From Streptomyces cinnamoneus (GTDB lineage: Bacteria > Actinomycetota > Actinomycetes > Streptomycetales > Streptomycetaceae), in assembly GCF_014650495.1 (NCBI RefSeq), contig NZ_BMVB01000004.1, positions 310,001-374,000 on the forward strand: a DNA stretch of 64,000 bases, given 5' to 3'. The stretch's first letter is position 1. Every line of letters begins with the position of its first letter. Of the stretch, positions 47,832 to 55,138 are shown in pieces. Position numbers and translations under genes: made by a program. The notes beneath the pieces are model-generated. The model saw only the letters and a program-made list of their open reading frames with translations, did no database searches and was not told the origin of the DNA.

Positions 47832-48422
47832 GTGAACGAACCGAACCACCGGATCCGGGCCCTCCACACCGCGTCCACCGTGACCGTCTACCAGGCGTAC
47901 GACCCGCGGATCGGCCTGCCCGCGGCGCGCGACGGCCGCTTCCCGGCCGCCTGGAAGCGGGACCGCATGACCTGGATCAAGCCCTCGTTCCTGTGGATGA
48001 TGTACCGCTGCGGCTGGGGCACGAAGGAGGGCCAGGAGACCGTCCTGGCCGTCGAGATCAGCCGCGAGGGCTTCGAGTGGGCGCTGCGCAACGCCTGCCT
48101 GTCCCACTACGAGCGCGGCGTCCACCCCGACCCGGCCGCCTGGAAGAAGCAGCTCAAGGCCGCCCCGGCCCGGGTCCAGTGGGACCCCGAGCGCGACCTG
48201 CACCTGAAGCCGCTGCCCCACCGCTCGCTGCAACTGGGGCTCTCCGGCGAGGCGTCCCGGCGCTACGCGGACGAGTGGACGGTCGCCATCACGGACGTGA
48301 CACCGCTGGCGGCACGCATCCGCCGGCTGGTGGCGGAGGGCGCGACCGGCGAAGCGGCCGCGCTGCTGCCGCAGGAACGCCCGTACCCCCTCGCGGACGA
48401 GATGGCGCACATCCGTCTGTGA
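47832..48422 (+). CDS. DUF4291 family protein
   Basis: About 196 residues. VTVYQAYDPRIGLPAARDGRF, RDRMTWIKPSFLWMMYRCGWG and WALRNACLSHYERG are the conserved blocks I recognise from DUF4291, a family found in bacteria and fungi with no known function. Later LHLKPLPHRSLQLGLSGEASRRY and a final Asp-rich part complete the domain. The start GTG 47832 (or 47829) has no strong ribosome site. It follows the nucleotidyltransferase and may be translated from the same mRNA. Confidence 0.85.
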   Translation: MNEPNHRIRALHTASTVTVYQAYDPRIGLPAARDGRFPAAWKRDRMTWIKPSFLWMMYRCGWGTKEGQETVLAVEISREGFEWALRNACLSHYERGVHPDPAAWKKQLKAAPARVQWDPERDLHLKPLPHRSLQLGLSGEASRRYADEWTVAITDVTPLAARIRRLVAEGATGEAAALLPQERPYPLADEMAHIRL

Positions 48423-48432
48423 GGGGGAAGGG

Positions 48433-49215
48433 TCAGGCATCGGCGCCGGACGTGTCCGAGGACTCGTCGGAGGAGCGACCGTCGCCGCCGTCGCCACTGT
48501 TCCCGTTTCCGCTGCCTCCGCCCCTTCCGTTTCCCCTGGTTCCGCTGCCGGGCGGCGCTGCACCGACGCCCGTCAGATAGGCGGATACCACGACGTTGGC
48601 GGTGTACGTGTGCCGAGCGTGGTCGTAGTCCCCGCCACAGGTGATCAGGCGCAGCTCGGCGCGTTTCCCGTAGGGGGATCCGTAGACCTTGTCGACGTCG
48701 AAGTGCTTGTTGGCGACGACGGTGACGCTCTCCACGGTGAACTCGGCGACGGAGCCGTCGGCGCGGACGACGTCGACCTTCTCGCCGCGTTTGATGTTGC
48801 TGAGTTCGTAGAAGACGGCCGGTGACTGCTTGGTGTCCACATGGCCGACGAGCACGGCGGCACCGCTGCTGCCGGGCTCGGGCCCGTCCTGGTACCAGGC
48901 CACGGAGTTGGGCCGCTCGTACGGGGGCGGCTCGACGCCGCCCAGGGAGTCCAGTCCGTGCCCCTCGATCGGGGCGCGGACCCCCATCGCCTTGATGACC
49001 AGACGCTGGGGGCCTGCCCCCGGCAACGGTTCGTGTGCCGGGGGCAGGCTGTGCGCGGGAGGACGGCCTGCAGCGGCCACGTCGCCGGTCTTGGGAGCCG
49101 TGGCTATGGGCTCCTTCGCGACGCCGTTGCCCAGTAGCCACAGGGCCAGGATCAACGTCAGCCAGGCCGTCCTTGTCAGCAGACGGGCGGAACCGCCTGT
49201 GCGCACCTCTGACAT
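48433..49215 (-). CDS. Class F sortase
   Basis: 260 residues. One N-terminal membrane helix (about 15-33), a Pro-rich linker, then the sortase β-barrel (about 68-215) with catalytic H125 in VLVGHVDT, C193 in LITCGG and R201 in HARHTYTANV. Class F sortases of actinobacteria have this small form. The tail from about 220 is Gly/Ser/Asn/Asp-rich and disordered. It would join secreted proteins to the cell wall. The gene for a secreted protein with a C-terminal membrane anchor lies 19 bases upstream in the same operon and is the obvious substrate candidate. Confidence 0.92.
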   Translation of the reverse strand: MSEVRTGGSARLLTRTAWLTLILALWLLGNGVAKEPIATAPKTGDVAAAGRPPAHSLPPAHEPLPGAGPQRLVIKAMGVRAPIEGHGLDSLGGVEPPPYERPNSVAWYQDGPEPGSSGAAVLVGHVDTKQSPAVFYELSNIKRGEKVDVVRADGSVAEFTVESVTVVANKHFDVDKVYGSPYGKRAELRLITCGGDYDHARHTYTANVVVSAYLTGVGAAPPGSGTRGNGRGGGSGNGNSGDGGDGRSSDESSDTSGADA

Positions 49216-49234
49216 ATCGCCGGTCCGCTTTCTG

Positions 49235-49963
49235 TCACTGCTTGGCCGCGTTGGCGCGACGGCGGTACCAGATCAGCCCACCGGCGATACCCGCGGTGGC
49301 GCCTGCGAAGGCGAGGGCCGGGGTGCCGACGGCCGAGGACTCGGCTGCGGCCATCTCGGCCGTGGCGCCACCACCCGCGTGGGCGTGGTGACTCGGCCGT
49401 CCGTGGTGCTCGCGGCCACCGTCGTGGTGTTCGCGGCCACCGTCGTGGTGCTCACGGCCGTGGTTGCCGTCATGGCCCTTGTGGTGCTCGCGACCGTGGT
49501 CCTCACGACCGTGGTCCTCGTCGTGGCCCTTGTCGTGGCCCTTTTCGTGGTCGCGGCCGTGGTCGTCGTCACGACCCTTGTGGTGGTCGCGGCCGTGGTC
49601 CTCGTCGTCCCGGCCCTCGTGCTTGCGACCGTCGTGGTCGTCGCGGCCGTGGTCGTCGTCGTCACAGTCGTCGTCGTGACGGTTGTGGTCACGGCCCTTG
49701 TCGTGGTCGCGGCCGTGGTCGTCGTCGTCGCAGTCGTCGTCGTGACGGTTGTGGTCCCGACCGTGGTGCTTGCGGCCGTGGTCGTCGTCGTCGCAGTCGT
49801 CGTCGTCATGCGTGGTGGCGAGACGGCTGTCGGCGGCCTTCGGGGTGGACAGCTCGACGGTTCCGGACTTGGCGGTCGGGTCGTTGAGCGCGTAGGCGGC
49901 CGGGGCCGCGCAGACGGCAACAGCCGTCAGGGTGCCGCAGAGTGCGGTGCGGATTGATTTCAC
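49235..49963 (-). CDS. Secreted Asp/His-rich protein with C-terminal anchor (sortase substrate candidate)
   Basis: 242 residues. Signal peptide 1-26 (MKSIRTALCGTLTAVAVCAA..AYA). Residues about 52-185 consist of Asp/His/Gly/Arg/Lys repeats (three copies of a DDDCDDDDHGRDH-type unit, then DHGRDH, HHKG and REHHDGG units). The C-terminus has a hydrophobic helix (ALAFAGATAGIAGGLIW) followed by YRRRANAAK, the layout of a wall-sorting signal. There is no LPXTG; the residues before the helix are SSAVGTP. Start GTG 49963 has AGGAGGT 7 bases upstream. Probable metal-binding surface protein. The neighbouring sortase F suggests it is anchored. Confidence 0.82.
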   Translation of the reverse strand: MKSIRTALCGTLTAVAVCAAPAAYALNDPTAKSGTVELSTPKAADSRLATTHDDDDCDDDDHGRKHHGRDHNRHDDDCDDDDHGRDHDKGRDHNRHDDDCDDDDHGRDDHDGRKHEGRDDEDHGRDHHKGRDDDHGRDHEKGHDKGHDEDHGREDHGREHHKGHDGNHGREHHDGGREHHDGGREHHGRPSHHAHAGGGATAEMAAAESSAVGTPALAFAGATAGIAGGLIWYRRRANAAKQ

Positions 49964-50292
49964 GGGGTGTACCTCCTTGCCTCCGAGGTTCACCCGGCAA
50001 TCCGGGAGGAGCATCCGCAGGGTAGTCGTATTGCTCCATTCGGTAAGGGATTCCGGCCGGACGGGTGGCGGAGCCGGGATCTGTGGCCTTCGCAGGCCGT
50101 GCGGGGGTCTTGATGCGGGGGCAGGGGCTGTGGCTACGCTGACCGGGTTGCTCGGCGAGGGAGTCGCACCGCTGTCACGAGGTGGGGCGGCTCCGTGATC
50201 GGCGCGCTCCTCGTGCTGTTCGCGAGAGACCCGTCGTGGGCCGGGCGGCGAATGTCCGGCATCGATCCACGAGTTGTGCGAGGAGTGCAGGA
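49964..50292. other. Divergent promoter region, Asp/His-rich gene / L25
   Basis: About 330 bases without a gene. The stretch 50015-50055 (GTAGTCGTATTGCTCCATTC) is less GC-rich and likely holds the minus-strand promoter. The L25 ribosome site AGGAGTGCAGGA lies at 50281-50292. Nothing else was recognised. Confidence 0.45.
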
Positions 50293-50877
50293 ATGGCTGA
50301 GGTGAAGCTCGCCGCCGAGCTGCGGACCGAGTTCGGCAAGGGCGCTGCCCGTCGTATGCGACGGGAGCACAAAGTGCCGGCTGTCGTCTACGGGCACGGC
50401 GCCGAACCGAAACACGTGGCGGTCGAGGGCCATGCGCTGATGATGGCCCTGAAGACCCCGAACGCCCTGATCAACCTGACCGTCGACGACACGAGCGAAC
50501 TGGTCATCCCCAAGGCCGTGCAGCGCGACCCGCTCAAGGGCTTCCTGATCCACGTCGACCTGCTGGCCGTGGCGAAGGGCGAAAGGGTCACCGTCGAGCT
50601 GCCGATCCACACCGAGGGCGTGCTGGCACCGGGCGGCAACATCCTGGAGCACATCCTGAACGCCCTGCCGGTGGAGGCCGAGGCCACCCACATACCCGAA
50701 TCGGTCACCGTCTCCGTGCAGGACCTGGACATCGGCCACACCGTGCGCGCGGCGGACATCGTGCTTCCGCCCGGTGTGTCGCTGGCGATCGACGGGGAGG
50801 CGGCGGTGCTGCAGATCGTCGCGGCCCAGGCGGAGGCCGCCGGCGACCCCGACGCCGACGAGGCCACGGACGCGTAG
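50293..50877 (+). CDS. rplY: 50S ribosomal protein L25/general stress protein Ctc
   Basis: 194 residues, the long Ctc form. The 5S-rRNA-binding L25 domain (1-95) has AAELRTEFGKGAARRMRREH and VPAVVYGHGAEPKHVAV, and the β-rich TL5 domain (about 100-180) has VTVELPIHTEGVLAPGG and VTVSVQDLDIGHTV. In Streptomyces the housekeeping rplY normally lies next to pth (peptidyl-tRNA hydrolase) and ribose-phosphate pyrophosphokinase genes; none is here, so this may be a paralogue. Start ATG 50293; the upstream extension of the frame is not coding. Confidence 0.9.
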   Translation: MAEVKLAAELRTEFGKGAARRMRREHKVPAVVYGHGAEPKHVAVEGHALMMALKTPNALINLTVDDTSELVIPKAVQRDPLKGFLIHVDLLAVAKGERVTVELPIHTEGVLAPGGNILEHILNALPVEAEATHIPESVTVSVQDLDIGHTVRAADIVLPPGVSLAIDGEAAVLQIVAAQAEAAGDPDADEATDA

Positions 50878-51189
50878 GGCGCGTAGGCACCCAGGACGCG
50901 TAGGCACGTAGGGGGCGCGTAGTGTCCCCAGCCGTCGTCCCCTCCAGGAGCGGGGGCGGCGGCCGTCGTGCGTCCCCTTATATGCCTCAAATCGCCACAC
51001 CCGTCGGGCCTGGCCAGCGAGATTCCCACAAGAACGTGGTCCGAGTTCTAGTGGATGCGTCCCTTCCCCCCTTCGTGAGCCTCCTTGAGGATCGTGGGGC
51101 ATCCGGAAGCGCTCCGTCCGCTTCTTCGCCCCCGCACGCCGGTGAGGACTCATGATGGCTCCGTTCGACTCCCATGCCGCTCCTTCTGA
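50878..51189. other. Intergenic region with short GCGTAG repeats
   Basis: The first 50 bases (50870-50925) hold five copies of a GCGTAGG-like unit in a row, starting at the end of L25. The stretch 50975-51050 is AT-richer and probably carries the promoter of the flavohaemoglobin gene. I looked for an NsrR-type palindrome and did not find one. Confidence 0.45.
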
Positions 51190-52497
51190 ATGGGTCGCTT
51201 CGTGCTATGTCCGGCGAAAGCCGTGCCGAACGGCGGATGGAAGAGCGCTGACCCCTTGAGGTTCCGGATCGGTCGTTCCAGCAGCACACCGGCGCCCCGG
51301 TATCCGGAAGAACCGGTACCTGCCCAGGCCGTACACACCGAAGAGCCGGAGACCGCCGAAGCGCCCCTGTCGGACCACGAGATAGCCCTCATCAGGGCTT
51401 CCCTGTCGGTGGTCGAGCCCTTTGCGGGGGAGATCACGGTCTACTTCTACGCCATTCTCTTCGCCCGTTACCCCGAGGTCCGTCCGATGTTCCCGCAGGG
51501 GATGGACACCCAGCGCGATCGCCTCCTGCGCTCGCTGCTGCGCATCGTGGATCTGGCCGACGACCCCGAGAACCTCGTCCGCTTCTGCGGACACCTCGGC
51601 CGCGATCACCGCAAGTTCGGCACCCTCGCCGCGCACTTCCCGGCCGTGGGCGAGTGCCTCCTCGCCACTCTGGCCCGGTTCGCCGGCTCCGCGTGGACCC
51701 CGGAGATCGCCGCCGCCTGGACGAAGGCGTACGGCACGGTCGCCCAGGTCATGATCAGTGCGGCCGAGGAGGACGAGGCGGTACGGCCCGCCTCGTGGCC
51801 GGCCACGGTGGTGCACCGCGTCTCGCGCGGTCACGGCATCGCCGAGATCACCGTACGTCCCCATATGGCCTACGAGTACGCCGCAGGCCAGTACGTGAGC
51901 GTCGAGACCCCGTGGTGGCCGAAGCGGTGGCGCTACTACTCCGTCGCCAATGCGCCCCGTGAGGACGGCACGCTCACCTTTCACGTGCGCGCGGTGCCCG
52001 GCGGCTCGGTCAGCGGTGCACTGGTGCAGCGGGCGGCGGTGGGCGACGTGCTCCGGCTGGGCCCCCCGATGGGCGACATGGTCCTGGACGCGGCCGACCA
52101 CGGCGATCTGCTCTTCGTGGCCGGCGGCACCGGGCTCGCCCCGATCCGCGCACTCATCGAAGAGGTCGCCCGCCGCGGGGGACACCACCAAGTGGCCCTG
52201 TTCCTCGGCGCCCGCACCGGGGCCGAGCTGTACGGGGTCGACGACATGCTCCGCATGGCCCAACGGCACCACTGGCTGACCATGAAGGCAGCGATCTCCG
52301 ACGAGCACATTCCCGGAATCCGCGGATCCCTGCCGCAGGTCCTGGCCGAGTACGGGCCGTGGTACGAGCACGACGTCTTTCTCAGCGGCCCGGCCCAGAT
52401 GGTGGCCTCCGCCAGGGAGACGCTCGCCCTCCACGGCACCCGGCCCGACCGCATCCACCACGACCCGTTCGAGACTCCCGTCCTCTCCGCTCCCTGA
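51190..52497 (+). CDS. hmp: Flavohaemoglobin-type globin/reductase
   Basis: Up to 435 residues. Globin domain about 58-195 with the probable haem His in LGRDHRKFGTLAAHFPAVG and the distal region VYFYAILFARYPEVRPMFP. The FAD/NAD domain (about 200-430) has the flavin motif RYYSVANAP and nucleotide motif GGTGLAPIRALI. Such proteins turn nitric oxide into nitrate using O2 and NADPH, or act as a general reductase. The start is uncertain: ATG 51190 lacks a ribosome site, and TTG 51256 would remove about 22 unconserved residues. A PNPOx-like gene follows at 41 bases. Confidence 0.85.
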   Translation: MGRFVLCPAKAVPNGGWKSADPLRFRIGRSSSTPAPRYPEEPVPAQAVHTEEPETAEAPLSDHEIALIRASLSVVEPFAGEITVYFYAILFARYPEVRPMFPQGMDTQRDRLLRSLLRIVDLADDPENLVRFCGHLGRDHRKFGTLAAHFPAVGECLLATLARFAGSAWTPEIAAAWTKAYGTVAQVMISAAEEDEAVRPASWPATVVHRVSRGHGIAEITVRPHMAYEYAAGQYVSVETPWWPKRWRYYSVANAPREDGTLTFHVRAVPGGSVSGALVQRAAVGDVLRLGPPMGDMVLDAADHGDLLFVAGGTGLAPIRALIEEVARRGGHHQVALFLGARTGAELYGVDDMLRMAQRHHWLTMKAAISDEHIPGIRGSLPQVLAEYGPWYEHDVFLSGPAQMVASARETLALHGTRPDRIHHDPFETPVLSAP

Positions 52498-52538
52498 GCT
52501 GCCGCACCCCCTCATCCGTCCCGCCAGGAGAAGCCCTC

Positions 52539-53162
52539 TTGACCGTGCCTCCGCCGTCATTCGGCTCAGCAGGTGAACACCAGCTGCAGCAGCACCTCGG
52601 CACCGCCGACCGCGCCGCCCGGTTCTACGACCAGCAGGTGCGCCGCCACCTCACACCCGAGATGCAGGACTTCATCGGCCGCCAGGCCATGGTCTTCCTG
52701 GCCACCGCCGACTCCCACGGGGAATGCGACGCCAGCTTCCGGGCCGGCCCCCCGGGATTCGTCCACGTGATCGACGCCCACACGCTGGCCTACCCCGAGT
52801 TCCGCGGGAACGGTGTGCTGGCCAGCGCCGGCAACATGATCGAGAATCCGCACCTCGGCATGCTCTTCGTGGACTTCACCCACCATCACGTGGGGCTCCA
52901 CGTCAACGGCGTGGCCCACCTCTACCACGACGCGGACCTGCGCCGCATCCATCCCGGCCTGCCCACGGACGTCGCACCCGGGCGCGGTCCCGAAATGTGG
53001 GTCCACCTCGCCGTCGAGGAGGCATACATCCACTGCTCCAAGTACATACCCCACCTGGAACCGGCCCCCCGCCCCACCGGCCGCGACGCGGGCCGCCCCC
53101 AGGACTCGGACTATTTCACCGCCCGGCGCCGGGAGGCCGTCGAGACGTTCACCGGCCCATGA
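52539..53162 (+). CDS. Pyridoxamine-phosphate-oxidase-like flavin protein
   Basis: About 207 residues with a split-barrel FMN-binding domain: EMQDFIGRQAMVFLATADSHGECDASFRAG, then HTLAYPEFRGNGVLASAGNMIENPHLGMLFVDF, an arrangement typical of the PNPOx-like group found with or fused to ferredoxin-reductase and flavohaemoglobin-type proteins. The end (VHLAVEEAYIHCSKYIPHLE) carries a conserved HCSKY. Start TTG 52539 follows AGGAG by 8 bases; GTG 52545 is possible. With the preceding gene it may form a two-part nitrosative or oxidative stress system. Confidence 0.85.
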   Translation: MTVPPPSFGSAGEHQLQQHLGTADRAARFYDQQVRRHLTPEMQDFIGRQAMVFLATADSHGECDASFRAGPPGFVHVIDAHTLAYPEFRGNGVLASAGNMIENPHLGMLFVDFTHHHVGLHVNGVAHLYHDADLRRIHPGLPTDVAPGRGPEMWVHLAVEEAYIHCSKYIPHLEPAPRPTGRDAGRPQDSDYFTARRREAVETFTGP

Positions 53163-53166
53163 CAGC

Positions 53167-53193
53167 GGGGCAGCCCCGCGAAGGGGCTGCCCC
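53167..53193 (+). terminator. Terminator after PNPOx-like gene
   Basis: GGGGCAGCCCC (53167-53177) and GGGGCTGCCCC (53183-53193) form an 11-bp perfect stem with a 5-base loop directly after the stop codon. Confidence 0.85.
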
Positions 53194-53212
53194 GGGATCA
53201 CCACTGCTGATC

Positions 53213-53672
53213 GTTGCAGGTGCATGTCCTTGCGCGTGGCGGTGGCGGTCGGGCCGATCCGTCCGTCATCGCAGGGATAGGCGGTGAGCGTCCGGTCGAG
53301 TTCGTCCAGAGGGGGCGGGGCCGGTACGGATCGGGGTGGAGCCGCCGGTGTGCCCATGCCGCCATCGCCGCCGGACGCGTCAGAAGCTCATCGAGCGAGT
53401 GCCCACCCCCATCCGCAGGGTGGCTCTGCGGGAGCCCGGGGACGGGCACCGAGGCCGCGCGCCCGGCCAGGGCCAGGAGGGGCTGGTCGCACGTCTGCCG
53501 CCCAGGCGGCCGCGGCCGCCCGAGGGGGGGAGCTCCAGGTCCGGCCGGCACGCGAGGACAGCCAGCGCAGGAGCGACCGCGTACCGTCCTCGCGCACCAC
53601 ACGCTGCATGGCCAACACGTCTTCGGCCCGCCGCGCCACGCCTCCGCCACCCCCACCCGTCTGCACGTGCAC
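53213..53672 (-). pseudogene. Decayed PucR-type regulator
   Basis: Three pieces in three different minus-strand frames read in the order of a PucR-type regulator. 53672-53543 gives RRAEDVLAMQRVVREDG and SLLRWLSSRAG, an N-terminal type segment. 53395-53332 gives LLTRPAAMAAWAHRRLHP, the piece before the HTH. 53309-53213 gives LDELDRTLTAYPCDDGRIGP followed by TATAT, the usual start of the C-terminal HTH, which then breaks off. The middle of a normal PucR protein is absent. No single frame encodes a sensible protein, so I call it a pseudogene. It fills the 640-base gap after the PNPOx-like gene. Confidence 0.55.
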
Positions 53673-53801
53673 GTCGCCTCCCAGCGACGGCGGACACCGG
53701 GCGCTCCTCGCCGGACCGTCGGGTCGGTGACCACCCCGCCGGCCGACAACGAAGCCCCCCTCCTGACGACAGGAGAGGGGCACGAGATCACTTCTTGCTT
53801 C

Positions 53802-54203
53802 CTACTTCTTGCGGCGCTTGCGGGGCGCGGGCACGGTCGGTGCCTCGGTCTCGCGGGCGGCCGCGAAGAAGGGCGCCATGACGTCCTCGTACTGCTTCAG
53901 GGACTCGGCCCCCAGGTCGACCTCAAGCCACTTGGGCACCTGGATTTCCTTGATTTCCGTCATGGGGGAACCGTCCTCGTCCACCTCCCCCGTGAAGTCC
54001 TCCATTTCCTCGGTCACCGTTACGGCGAACTTGACCGTGGTCAGATTGTCGGTCACCTCGGGGGCGAGGTCGTCGAAGTCGATCCGCTGGACGAAAATCG
54101 GCGTCGTGATCGTCTGACCACCGACCTCGATCGTCTTCACCCCTTCTTCCACGCCGGGCTGACCCTTGTGGGTTTCGTCTACCTCAATGAATTTGGTGCC
54201 CAT
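53802..54203 (-). CDS. Small acidic protein with basic tail (unknown)
   Basis: 133 residues, no family firmly recognised. The first 100 residues are acidic and probably β-rich (MGTKFIEVDETHKGQPGVEE, VKFAVTVTEEMEDFTGEV). Residues 95-120 (WLEVDLGAESLKQYEDVMAP and FFAAAR) recall the end of the Lsr2 N-terminal dimerisation domain (a VDL...L...L.PF..AAR pattern), and the tail is PAPRKRRKK. The AT-hook-like DNA-binding half of Lsr2 is missing. Codon use is somewhat less GC-biased than nearby genes. Start ATG 54203 has GGAGAGG upstream. It could be a small nucleoid- or phage-related protein; unproven. Confidence 0.7.
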   Translation of the reverse strand: MGTKFIEVDETHKGQPGVEEGVKTIEVGGQTITTPIFVQRIDFDDLAPEVTDNLTTVKFAVTVTEEMEDFTGEVDEDGSPMTEIKEIQVPKWLEVDLGAESLKQYEDVMAPFFAAARETEAPTVPAPRKRRKK

Positions 54204-54345
54204 GGACGGCGCCTCTCCTTTTCGTCGGTGCGAGAGTAAAGTCTAGTGCAGCATGGGTAGTTGACGCCAATTCAGAGAAGCGCTGTTCACCCTCGCACGG
54301 GAGTCGTCTGCCGTCCGGGAATGGGAGAACCGAATCCCCGGCGCG

Positions 54346-54380
54346 CAATCTGTGGCCGGGAGTTGCCCGGCCACAGATTG
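54346..54380. terminator. 15-bp hairpin terminator
   Basis: CAATCTGTGGCCGGG (54346-54360) and CCCGGCCACAGATTG (54366-54380) form a 15-bp perfect stem with loop AGTTG. It lies downstream (minus strand) of the FKBP gene and of the aldehyde dehydrogenase fragment, and may be the original terminator of that lost gene. Confidence 0.75.
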
Positions 54381-54396
54381 TTTCGGCTCCCAGGAG

Positions 54397-54455
54397 AAAC
54401 CCGACTTCTTCGGGGAGTGGGAAACGAGCAGGTTCTTCGTCTGCTGGTGGTAAGC
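54397..54455 (-). pseudogene. 3' fragment of a second aldehyde dehydrogenase gene
   Basis: On the minus strand these bases read YHQQTKNLLVSHSPKKSGF, nearly the last 20 residues of the intact aldehyde dehydrogenase at 55139-56662 ([19 protein letters not shown]). The match is gapless at DNA level (constant offset of 749 bases) and stops abruptly just upstream. It is a remnant of a related aldehyde dehydrogenase gene whose body has been lost or replaced by the FKBP segment. Confidence 0.8.
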
Positions 54456-54494
54456 AGTGGCATCACCTGGCTGCCGACCGGTCGCGCCATCGCG

Positions 54495-54899
54495 CTAGGC
54501 GTTGCTCCACCCGGCTGTGCTGGAATACGAGTCGAGCAGGTCCACCACGAAGACCAGGGTCGAGCCCGGCGGGATCAGCGGCGAGGGCGACTGATTGCCG
54601 TAGCCGAGACGCGGGGGAACGATGATCTCGCGCCGGCCGCCGACCTTCATCCCCCTCACCCCCCGGTCCCAGCCCTTGATGACCCTGCCGCTGCCCAGGG
54701 CGAACTTGAACGGCTGGCCCCGGTCCCAGGAGGCATCGAACTCCTTCCCGGACTCGAAGGTCACCCCGACGTAGTGGACCCTGACCACCATGCCCGGCTG
54801 CACCTCGGCCCCGTCCCCGACGACCAGGTCCCGGATGGTCAGCTCGGTAGGAGCGTCACCCTCCGGAACGTCGACCTCGGGCTTCGTCAGTTCACTCAT
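54495..54899 (-). CDS. FKBP-type peptidyl-prolyl isomerase
   Basis: 134 residues, cytoplasmic (no signal). Speeds cis-trans isomerisation of X-Pro bonds. A short acidic N-terminal tail (SELTKPEVDVPEGDAP) precedes a complete FKBP domain: VRVHYVGVTFESGKEFDASW, the active-site residues in RVIKGWDRGVRGMKVGGRRE, and LGYGNQSPSPLIPPGSTLVF. Start ATG 54899 has GGTGAGG upstream. Streptomycetes have several FKBPs; this one lies between an aldehyde dehydrogenase fragment and the intact gene, so it is probably an insertion in this neighbourhood. Confidence 0.92.
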   Translation of the reverse strand: MSELTKPEVDVPEGDAPTELTIRDLVVGDGAEVQPGMVVRVHYVGVTFESGKEFDASWDRGQPFKFALGSGRVIKGWDRGVRGMKVGGRREIIVPPRLGYGNQSPSPLIPPGSTLVFVVDLLDSYSSTAGWSNA

Positions 54900-55111
54900 T
54901 GCAGCCTCACCGCTCTCCGTCGAAAGCCCCCGTACGGACTGGCCGGACACGTGGGCACCCATGCAGTAGGTGGTCACGCTACCGAGAATGCCGATTCCCG
55001 GAGCGCACCGAATCCAGCGGCCTCTCGTGATGAGCTGGGTCGAAGTGTCTCAATGGGCAAGCGGCATGCTGACGTCTTGCTGGGCTGTGGGAGGTGGCCC
55101 GGTCCTCAACT

Positions 55112-55129
55112 CCGCCGTTTGGCGGTTTT
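55112..55129 (+). terminator. Small hairpin with T-run
   Basis: CCGCC-GTTT-GGCGG followed by TTTTGTT lies in the 240-base spacer between FKBP and aldehyde dehydrogenase. By orientation it would stop plus-strand transcripts; its stem would also form in the minus-strand mRNA after the aldehyde dehydrogenase stop. Nothing else was recognised in 54900-55138. Confidence 0.45.
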
Positions 55130-55138
55130 GTTGCTCGC

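Noticed and set aside
49400..49820. CRISPR-like or satellite repeat array.
   Set aside because: Repeats encode an in-frame Asp/His-rich segment with signal peptide and anchor, and units vary as codons do.
50940..51190. NsrR operator upstream of the flavohaemoglobin gene.
   Set aside because: No palindrome close to the AAGATGCATTT-type consensus was found.
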